64,000 nt of DNA from Gammaproteobacteria bacterium (GTDB lineage: Bacteria; Pseudomonadota; Gammaproteobacteria; JAJPIJ01), in assembly GCA_022071965.1 (NCBI GenBank), contig JAJVIQ010000003.1, forward strand, positions 248,001 to 312,000, written 5' to 3'. The position numbers were made by a program, and so were the translations under genes. Numbering within the stretch: the stretch's first letter is position 1; each line of letters starts with the position of its first letter. The notes beneath the pieces are model-generated. The model was not told the DNA's origin, did not search any database, and saw only the letters and a list, made by a program, of their open reading frames with translations. Below, one piece after another: positions 8,279 to 16,500 of the stretch.

Positions 8279-9628
8279 CTACTTCCCCAGCGCCACGGCG
8301 TCGCCCGCCGGCGCTGTGTCTTCCTGGCCGCGCACCGCGGCGCGCCCGCCTTTCAGCAGCGTCTCCCCCCATTTCGACTTCACGTACAGCAGCATCTCGC
8401 GCGCACTCTGGAAGCGGTCCGCGGGATCCTTCGCGAGCAGCCGATCCAGCAACTCCTGCATCGTGTACAGGGGAGGCGGCAGCCGCGGCGGCGGTTCGGT
8501 TGCATGCATGTGGATGATCATCATCAGCGACTTCGCGGTGAACACCCGCTTGGCGGTGAGGATCTCGTAGAAGATGGCCCCCAGGCTGTAGAGATCGCTG
8601 CGCGCATCCACCGCTCTGCCGCTGCCCTGCTCCGGGCTCATGTACAGCGGGGTGCCGACCAGCTCGCCGGATTGCGTGAACTCCGTGGCGATGGAATCCA
8701 TCTGCGAGACGCCGAAGTCCACCAGCGCCAGCGAGCGATCGGCGCGGAACATGATGTTGGGTGGCTTCAGATCGCGGTGCACGATACCGTGCTGGTGTAT
8801 CGAATCCAGGGCCATGCCCATCGCCCACAACAGAGGCAGCGCGCGGTTCGGCGCGATCGGCTGGCCGAGCTGCTGCCTGAGATCGCCGGCCGGGAAATGC
8901 TCCATGGCGATGAACACGTGCTCATCGGTGAACCCCTGGTCGAAGATCTTCACTACCCAGGAACTGTTTACCTGGGCCACGATGCGATACTCGTGCATGA
9001 AGCGCTGCAGCTGCACGGGGTCCTGCATCATCGATCCGTCCAGGATCTTGAGCACGAGCTCCTGGCCGTCCTCCTCGCGCTCGGCGATGAATACCCGCGA
9101 CATGCCGCCGTCGCCGATCTTTCTCGTCAGGCGGTAGCCGCGGATGCGGATGGGCTTGCCGTTCATGCAGAACTCGGCGGCATCGGGCGCCGGTTCGGCG
9201 TTCCCGATGAAGACCAGCCGATCGGTCACGTCCTCGCCAGGCAGTATGACAGGCGCGGTGCGCTCCGCGATGACCCGGTTCAGCGCCTCGCTCAGGGTGC
9301 TGCGTGAGAGGGACTGCGTGGACAGGTAGACACAGAGCCCTTGCTGGAGCACCGGCCGCACCATCGGTTCGTGCTCCGCCGCGCCGATGCACAAGAGCGG
9401 CCTGCCGGCGAACCGCACCACCAGATCGTTGGCGGCGGCGCGCAGAGAGGCGGCGGCATCGTCGCCGACTATGACGAAATCCGGCGGATCCGCGAGTTCG
9501 TGCGCTGCGACGGCCTCCCAGTCGGCGAGCCCGCAGTCGACCACCTGGATATCCGGCCAGAAGATGGCGAGGTACTGGCTGAGGAGCAGCCGAAAGTCCT
9601 CGGATCGATGTATGAGGAACGCCAGCAT
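8279..9628 (-). CDS. Pseudo-receiver domain fused to Ser/Thr protein kinase
   Basis: Residues 1-125 of this 449-residue protein look like a CheY-type receiver fold, but the key residues are lost. The phospho-acceptor Asp position reads Gly in DFVIVGDD, no MPxxDG follows, and the conserved Lys of YLxKP is replaced (VYLSTQSLS). Residues about 168-430 form a complete Hanks kinase: IGDGGMSRVF, LVLKIL, IVHRDLKPPNI, DFG in LVDFGVSQ, and TPLYMSPEQ with SDLYSLG. All catalytic residues are present. It is divergently oriented from pilG across 283 bases, suggesting a role in pilus or motility signalling. The target is unknown. Confidence 0.88.
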   Translation of the reverse strand: MLAFLIHRSEDFRLLLSQYLAIFWPDIQVVDCGLADWEAVAAHELADPPDFVIVGDDAAASLRAAANDLVVRFAGRPLLCIGAAEHEPMVRPVLQQGLCVYLSTQSLSRSTLSEALNRVIAERTAPVILPGEDVTDRLVFIGNAEPAPDAAEFCMNGKPIRIRGYRLTRKIGDGGMSRVFIAEREEDGQELVLKILDGSMMQDPVQLQRFMHEYRIVAQVNSSWVVKIFDQGFTDEHVFIAMEHFPAGDLRQQLGQPIAPNRALPLLWAMGMALDSIHQHGIVHRDLKPPNIMFRADRSLALVDFGVSQMDSIATEFTQSGELVGTPLYMSPEQGSGRAVDARSDLYSLGAIFYEILTAKRVFTAKSLMMIIHMHATEPPPRLPPPLYTMQELLDRLLAKDPADRFQSAREMLLYVKSKWGETLLKGGRAAVRGQEDTAPAGDAVALGK

Positions 9629-9911
9629 TTCGCTCTCGAGTGTCCTCCCCGGTAGGGCCGCCCTCGCCAGCCGTGACGGGAACGGATATCGGCCGTCGCC
9701 GGAAATTCATTAGTAGCGCGCCGCCGCTGCAGCAACCTCCAACTCACCATCTTCCGCTGCTCGCGCCGCACTAAAGCCGTGCACGATTCAGTCGCTATTC
9801 CTCTGTGCGTACACCCGGCGGGGGTCGTCGAGGGCACTGCCGCCGGCATGCAAAGCGATTCCGGGAAGTCGTTCGCCAATAACAACACGTCATGGGGGCG
9901 AGGCCATATCA

Positions 9912-10337
9912 GTGACTACGCAAGCGCAGGCAGCGGTGACGAGCGCGCCCGGCGGGCTCGCCGGGATCCGCGTAATGGTCATCGATGACAGCGCCACGAT
10001 CCGGCGCAGCGCGGAGATCGCGCTGACGCAGGCGGGCTGCCGGGTAATCCTGGCCGAGGACGGCTTCGATGCGCTGGCCAAGGTCATCGACCACCAGCCC
10101 GACGTCATTTTCATGGACATCATGATGCCGCGCCTGGACGGGTATGCCACCTGCAGCATGCTCAAGCGCAACCCGCAGTATCGCGGCACGCCGGTCATCA
10201 TGCTGTCGAGCAAGGACAGCGTCTTCGACCAGGCGCGCGGCCGTCTCGTCGGCGCCAATCAGTATCTGCTCAAGCCCTTCACGCGACAGAGCCTGCTGCA
10301 GAGCGTCGCCGCTCACGTATCCACCACCGGCAGGTAA
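9912..10337 (+). CDS. pilG: Twitching-motility response regulator PilG
   Basis: PilG is a single-domain CheY-like output regulator of the Chp pilus chemosensory system; in Pseudomonas it promotes pilus extension at the leading pole. The 141-residue product has the acidic pair D25-D26 in VMVIDDSATIRR, phospho-acceptor D69 in FMDIMMPRLDGY, then LSSKD and the conserved Lys in YLLKPF. The PilG-typical segment FDQARGRLVGANQYL is present. The start is a GTG with GAGG upstream. First gene of pilGHIJL. Confidence 0.95.
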   Translation: MTTQAQAAVTSAPGGLAGIRVMVIDDSATIRRSAEIALTQAGCRVILAEDGFDALAKVIDHQPDVIFMDIMMPRLDGYATCSMLKRNPQYRGTPVIMLSSKDSVFDQARGRLVGANQYLLKPFTRQSLLQSVAAHVSTTGR

Positions 10338-10353
10338 CCGCAAGGAGTCCAAT

Positions 10354-10716
10354 ATGCCCGTATCGAAAGTCCTGGTCGTCGACGATTCGCCCACCGAACG
10401 TCATTCCCTGACCGAGATGCTCACCGCCAGCGGCTTCCAGGTGGAGACTGCGCAGGACGGCGAGGAGGCGGTGGCGAAGACCCGGGCCGTCATGCCCGAC
10501 CTCGTGCTCATGGACGTGGTGATGCCGGGTCTGAATGGCTTCCAGGCGACCCGTTCCATCGCCAGGGATGAGGCCACCAAGCACATCCCCGTCATCATCT
10601 GCTCCACAAAGGATCAGGAGACCGACAAGGTCTGGGGCATGCGCCAGGGCGCGAAGGACTACATCGTCAAGCCGGTCGACAAGGAGGAGCTGCTTAGGAA
10701 GATCCGCGCGATCTGA
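10354..10716 (+). CDS. pilH: Twitching-motility response regulator PilH
   Basis: PilH is the second CheY-like regulator of the Chp system; in Pseudomonas it opposes PilG by draining phosphate or favouring retraction. The 120-residue product has D10-D11, phospho-acceptor D54 in LMDVVMPGLNGF, the CSTKDQETDKVWGMRQGA stretch characteristic of PilH, and Lys in YIVKPVD. The ATG at 10354 follows AAGGAG by 6 bases. It begins 16 bases after pilG. Confidence 0.95.
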   Translation: MPVSKVLVVDDSPTERHSLTEMLTASGFQVETAQDGEEAVAKTRAVMPDLVLMDVVMPGLNGFQATRSIARDEATKHIPVIICSTKDQETDKVWGMRQGAKDYIVKPVDKEELLRKIRAI

Positions 10717-10729
10717 AGGCGCCGCGCCC

Positions 10730-11245
10730 ATGGCAACCCGCACCGATCTCAGAAAGTTCCAGCAGTCGCTCATCGAACGGCTGAACGCCAGCACTGCGGC
10801 CTCGACGCTGAACGTCAGGCTCGGCTTCCAGATCGACGAGGAGGCGTGGCTGGTGGGCCTGGGCGGGTGCAGCGAGGTGCTGCCGGTGCCGGCGATGGAG
10901 CCGGTACCGCTGGCGCGCAGGTGGCTGGCCGGCGTCGCGAATGTGCGCGGCACTCTCTACACCGTGGTGGACATGTGCGGCTTCCTCGGGCATGCGCGCG
11001 CCGAGGCGACCCCGGCAAGCCGCGTGCTGCTGCTCAGCCCGCGCATCGCGCGCGGCGTGGGCCTGCAGGTCACCTCCATGTATGGCCTGCGCCACGACGG
11101 CCAGTTCACCCCCGACGATTCCTACAAGTCCGGCGAGACGCCCTGGGTCAAGGCCGGCTACCGTGACCGCAACGGCCGTTATTGGCGCGAACTGGATCCG
11201 CAACAGCTGGTGGCGTACCGCGGCTTCCTCGACGTGTCGGAATAG
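10730..11245 (+). CDS. pilI: CheW-like adaptor PilI
   Basis: PilI couples the chemoreceptor PilJ to the histidine kinase PilL/ChpA at the inner face of the membrane. The 171-residue product is a CheW domain of usual length with the conserved VANVRGTLYTVVDM core (about residues 69-82). The ATG at 10730 begins MATRTDLRKFQQSL. It sits between pilH and pilJ, the invariant order in this operon. Confidence 0.93.
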   Translation: MATRTDLRKFQQSLIERLNASTAASTLNVRLGFQIDEEAWLVGLGGCSEVLPVPAMEPVPLARRWLAGVANVRGTLYTVVDMCGFLGHARAEATPASRVLLLSPRIARGVGLQVTSMYGLRHDGQFTPDDSYKSGETPWVKAGYRDRNGRYWRELDPQQLVAYRGFLDVSE

Positions 11246-11332
11246 CGCACCGTGGAACTCGCACAGCAGGCACGACTCCTGACCGACGCACGGGATGCGT
11301 CGCATCAACACTCGCATTCACGGAGGTAACTC

Positions 11333-13492
11333 ATGATGCTCAGCACGATCGGGATACGCCTCAAGTCGCGCATGACGAAGCGGGATGTCGAGCCGCATCC
11401 GAAGGCGGCCACGCCCGATGCCAGAGCCACGCTGCTGCAGCGCCTGTTCGGCCGTATGAACCTCGCGCAGACCTTCGCGCTGGTGGGCGTGCTGTTCTCC
11501 GTCCCCCTCGTGCTGCTGCTCCTCTACCTGGTGCGCGAGCTGGCGACGTCCGTGAAATTCTCCGAGCGCGAGCGGCTGGGCGTCCCGTACATGGTGCCGC
11601 TCACCAAGGTCGCGGCCAACCTGCCCATACATCAGTTCTTCGCCGTGGAATACGCGAAGGGCTACAACATCTATGCCGCGAGGCTGCAGGAGCTCGATCA
11701 GGTCATAGACGCGCAGATGGCAGAACTCGGTGCCATCAACGCCACGCAGGGAATGGAGCTGGACGTCCACGACCAATGGCAGGTGCTGCAGGAGCAATGG
11801 GCGACGATGAAGGCCGCGGCCGCCCAGTCCACGGTCGAGAACGTGAGGAAGTCGCACCAGGAGTTCGCCGACGTGCTGCTCACCTTCCAGACCGATGTCG
11901 CCGACAACTCCAGGATGACCCTGGATCCGCAGGTCGAGACCTACTACCTCGTCTCGGTGCTCGCCGCACAGTTGACGCAGACCTCGCTGGAGGTCGGCAA
12001 GGTTGCCGCGCTCGCCGCCGCGCACGCCGGCGCGCAGCCCATGCTGTCACGGGTCCGCGCGCTGGTCGCGGAGACGTACTCGGATCGACTGATGATGGGC
12101 GTGCGCGGCAGCCTGGCGCGATCCTTCGGCGCCAACGGCGACATCGAGGACGCCCTCGGCGGCGCGCTGAAGACGGCCACCGAGAAGACCGGGAATCTGC
12201 TCACCTTGTCACGCGCCGGCCTGGAGGCCGAGACCGGTCCCGCCCAATCCCTGGACGAGATGCTGGCCGCCTACAACGAGGCGACCGCCGGACTGGTGGA
12301 GCTCGGCGTCGGCGCGAGCCGCGTGCTCGACGACCTGCTCGCCACGCGCATCGCCGCCGGGCAGAGGCGCGCGATCATCGATACCCTCATCACCGCCGCG
12401 CTGTCGCTGCTCGCCATCGGCCTTCTGACCCTGCTGGCGCGCTTCACGATCGCCACGGCGCTCGCCCGGAAGGCGCAGGCAGACAGGATCGCCGCCGACT
12501 ATCAGCGCAACCAGGAGGCGATCCTGCGACTGCTGGATGAGCTCGGCGACCTTGCCGACGGCAACCTCACCGTCAAGGCCAAGGTGACCGAGGATTTCAC
12601 CGGCGCCATTGCCGACTCCGTCAATTTCACCATCGGCGAACTGCGCAACCTGGTCGAGCGCGTCAACACCGCGACCACCGAGGTGACGAGCAAGACCGAG
12701 CAGGCCAGCTCGATCTCCGCGCGCCTGCTGAGCGCCGCCAGGGTCCAGACCCAGGAGATCCAGGACGCCGGCAAGCGGGTGGTGCAGGTGGCGAGCGGCG
12801 CCAAGAAGGTCTCCGAGACCGCGACGGAGTCCGCGAGCGTCGCGCAGCGCTCGCTGCAGGCCGCCGCCAAGGGCGCCTCGGCCGTGGAGGACTCCATCAA
12901 GGGTATGAACGACATCCGCGACCAGATCCAGGAGACGGCCAAGCGCATCAAGCGTCTCGGCGAGAGCTCGCAGGAGGTCGGCGAGATCATCGAAATGATC
13001 TCCGACATCACCGAGCAGACCAACGTGCTGGCGTTGAACGCGGCGATCCAGGCCGCGGCCGCCGGCGAGGCCGGGCGTGGATTCGCGGTGGTCGCCGAAG
13101 AGGTGCAGCGGCTCGCGGAACGCTCCGGTGACGCCACCAAGCAGATCGGTGCGCTCATCCGCACGATTCAGCGTGACACGCAGGAGGCGGTGGCGGCCAT
13201 GGAGCGCAGCACGGTCGGTGTGGTGGAAGGGGCGAAACTCTCGGACGCCGCGGGCGAGGCGCTCACCGAGATCCGCGAGGTGTCCAAGGATCTCGCCGGT
13301 CTCATCGAGCAGATCTTCGGCGTCGCGAGGGAGCAGGCGGCAGCGGCTACCGACGTGTCCAAACGGATGGAGAGCATCATGAAGATCACGTTGCAGACCA
13401 CCGAGGGCACCAAGCGCGCCACCGAATCGGTCAGGCAGCTGACGCAGGTTGCCGACGAGCTGAAGACATCGGTATCGGGATTCAAGATCTAG
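11333..13492 (+). CDS. pilJ: Type IV pilus methyl-accepting chemoreceptor PilJ
   Basis: PilJ is the transmembrane receptor of the Chp system. The 719-residue protein has a first membrane segment at about residues 41-65 (FALVGVLFSVPLVLLLLYLV), a periplasmic domain to about residue 345, a second segment at about 349-372, a HAMP-like region, and a cytoplasmic signalling domain. The receptor hairpin reads NVLALNAAIQAAAAGEAGRG and contacts the kinase and adaptor. The ATG at 11333 follows a strong GGAGG. Periplasmic length fits the PilJ-N domain, which is also found in the protein at 47820. Confidence 0.95.
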   Translation: MMLSTIGIRLKSRMTKRDVEPHPKAATPDARATLLQRLFGRMNLAQTFALVGVLFSVPLVLLLLYLVRELATSVKFSERERLGVPYMVPLTKVAANLPIHQFFAVEYAKGYNIYAARLQELDQVIDAQMAELGAINATQGMELDVHDQWQVLQEQWATMKAAAAQSTVENVRKSHQEFADVLLTFQTDVADNSRMTLDPQVETYYLVSVLAAQLTQTSLEVGKVAALAAAHAGAQPMLSRVRALVAETYSDRLMMGVRGSLARSFGANGDIEDALGGALKTATEKTGNLLTLSRAGLEAETGPAQSLDEMLAAYNEATAGLVELGVGASRVLDDLLATRIAAGQRRAIIDTLITAALSLLAIGLLTLLARFTIATALARKAQADRIAADYQRNQEAILRLLDELGDLADGNLTVKAKVTEDFTGAIADSVNFTIGELRNLVERVNTATTEVTSKTEQASSISARLLSAARVQTQEIQDAGKRVVQVASGAKKVSETATESASVAQRSLQAAAKGASAVEDSIKGMNDIRDQIQETAKRIKRLGESSQEVGEIIEMISDITEQTNVLALNAAIQAAAAGEAGRGFAVVAEEVQRLAERSGDATKQIGALIRTIQRDTQEAVAAMERSTVGVVEGAKLSDAAGEALTEIREVSKDLAGLIEQIFGVAREQAAAATDVSKRMESIMKITLQTTEGTKRATESVRQLTQVADELKTSVSGFKI

Positions 13493-13504
13493 GGACGCCG
13501 GACC

Positions 13505-16500
13505 ATGACCACTTCGACGGGTGCTCACCGCGGCCTGCTTGGCTGGGTACACGGGGAGATCGACCGAGGACTGAACGTGGTCGCCGGGCAGTTGGCGGAA
13601 TCGCCGGATCCCGCGAAGGTCGCGCCGCTCGCCGAGGAACTGCACCGCATCACCGGCGCGCTCGGCATGGCCGAGTTGCATGGCGCGGTGCGTTATTGCG
13701 AATTGCTGGAGACGCTGGCGGCGTCATTGAAGAGTGATCAGCTCGCCGCGGCGAAGAGGCAGGAGGCGGCCGACGCCCTGCGCGAGGGTATTCCCGCGCT
13801 CGGCGCGTACCTGAGGGAACTCGTTGCGGGAGGCCCGGACCGGCCCTTGCGGCTGCTGCCCGCCTACACCGCGCTGCGACGTGCGCTGGGTGAGGACAAG
13901 GACGCGGCCGCCGATCTGTTCCACCCCGACATACGCACGCCGCGGCCGGCGCACAGCCTGCCGCCGGCGCCGCACGCGCCCCTGGATCCCGCGGAGGTCA
14001 CGCGCGCGGCGCGCGGCCACTACCAGCGCGCCATGCTGCAGTGGCTGCGCGGTGATGCACGCGGCCTTCAGCAGATGAAGATCGCCATGGAATCGATGGA
14101 TCGGCTCTACGGTACGGTCACGCCGTTATTCTGGGCCGGCACGGGACTCATCGAAGGCATCGGCGACGGCGGGATCACCGCCGACGCGCAGATCCGGCGG
14201 CTGTGCGCGCGCATCGACATACAGATCTCGCGCATGGCGGAAGGGTCCACCAGCGTCGCCGAGGCGCTGCTGCGCGAGGTGCTCTATCACATCGCCTGCT
14301 GCACCAGCGAAGGCCTCACCGTCGCCGCGGTGCGCGAACACTATGCGCTGGCGAGTTATCTGCGCGAATCGCAGGCCGGCGGCGTATCCCCGCTCGCCAC
14401 GGCGATCATCGAGCAGATCAAGGCCGCCTGGGAAACCGGCGTGGCCACCGGCAGCCCGGATTGCGCGGCGATCGCCGAGCTCGTGGATCGTCTCTCCGCC
14501 GCACTGGCCGCCGGTGCCGGGCCGGCCCTGCAGGCATTGCGCGAAGTGACGACGACATTGACGGCGATGCCCTCCGCCACGCTTCCGGAAGCCGTCGGTC
14601 TCACCGTCGCCAAGCTGCTACTTATCGTCGAGGAACTCGCCGGCCCCGCCGGGGCGCAGCACGCCGGTCTCGACGCGCGCCTGCGGTGGGCGATCGCCAA
14701 CGTCAGGGCGACGCTCGCAGGCGGCGTCGCCAGCGAGTATGCGGCCCAGCCGGAGGTGCCCGACACCACACTCAGCCGCGAAACGCTGGTGCTGGTCTGC
14801 GAGGAGGTGATCGGCGGACTCAAGCGCGTAGAGCACGCGTTGACGAACTTCATCGGCCAGACCTCCCAGGTCACGGAGGCGCAATCGGCGATCGCGACAC
14901 TTGGGCAGATCTGCGGGGCCCTGCAGGTCGCGCAGCTCGAGGATGCGGCCAACGTCACTCGGCGATGCCGCGAGCTCGTCAGTGCATGGATAGAGGGCGC
15001 GGGCGAGAAGATCGGCGGTCATCTGGAGATCGTTGCCGACGCGCTGGCGGCGATGGAACTGTACATGCACGCCGTGAAGGGCCGACAATCCAGCGCGGGC
15101 GGGATCCTGGACCCCATCCTCCCGCGTCTGGGCCTCGACCGTGCGCATCCGTCGCAGGTGGAGACGCCGCTCGCTCCCGCCGCGCCGACGGTCGAAAGCG
15201 GACTTTCGCACGAGCACCGCCAGAGGCAGGACATCTGCAACGAGTGGCGCGAATTCCACGAGGGTGAGCTCGACAAGCTGCAGCGCGAGCCGCCGAGCGT
15301 GCACGAGGACGCCCGCCTGGTCTCCGATCCCCGGATCGAGCAGCACTCCGCCGCCGCGCTGGCCGTCGCCAGCAGGTCAGACGCCGAACCGATCACCGCT
15401 CCCGCGGGGACCATCATCGCCATCGGGCAGGACGGTGAACCCACGGCCGCCGACGCGATGCGGATCGACGCCGGCAACGACCCGGAGATCCTCGAGGTGT
15501 TCCTCGAGGAGGCGACCGAGGTTCTGCAGGCCATCGCCGCCACGCTGGGTGTTCTGCGCGGGAATCCGGAGGATCGCGAGGCGTTTGCCTCGGTGCGCCG
15601 CGCCTTCCACACCCTGAAGGGCAGCAGCCGCGTCGCCGGGCTGAGCCGCGTCGGTGACGTCGCCTGGAAGTTCGAAGAACTGCTGAACGGCTGGCAGGGC
15701 GAAAACCGGCCCGTCAGCGCGGCCCTGGTCGCGTTGCTCGCCGCGGGTGGTCGGCGATTCGAGGACTGGATCGACGCACTTAAGACCGCCGGCCGCGCGA
15801 CGGTGGTGGCCGAGGACCTGCTGAGCGGGGTCGAAAGGATGCGCACCGGCGAGGCCACCCCGAAATGCGGCACGGCACCGCGCGCGACGGCGCCCGTCAG
15901 CACCGCGCAGGGCGCAGACGCGACGACCCCGCCGGAGCCGCAGCCACCGGCGGCGACTCCAGATCGGCAATCGCAGCCTCGACACCAACCGGTGCGCGAG
16001 ACCGTCACGCTCGGTGACGCATTGACCGTCTCCAGGACGCTGTTCGAGATCTTCCTGCAGGAGGCCGCCGTGCATCTGCGCACCCTGCGCGAGGAGCTGG
16101 CGGAGCACGGAGCAGAGAAGGCCGTCCCACACGAACTCGTGCGCGCCGCGCACACGCTGGCGGGCACCGCCCGCACTGTCGGCGTCGGCTCGCTCGCGGA
16201 ACTCAGCCACGCACTCGAGAAGCTGCTGCAGATGCGCCACGAGTCGGCGCTGCCCATGAGCGTCCCGGAGAGGCGCCTCGCCGGGTCGACGCTGGGCAGG
16301 CTGGAGACCATGGTCGAATCAGTGCGCGGACGGCGACTCCCGGCGCCGGAGACCGAACTCATGCAACAGCTCGAGGCCGCGCGTGAGCAGCCGCCTTCGG
16401 CCGTGGATTTCCCACCGCTGCCCGACGCAGCGACCGCACCGCCATCTATCGACGAGGCAACCGCGATTCCGACTGTCGACGCCGCCGATCCGCAGCCTGA

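Noticed and set aside
12209-13681. Minus-strand frame opposite pilJ
   Set aside because: Antisense to the chemoreceptor signalling domain; composition unlike a real protein.
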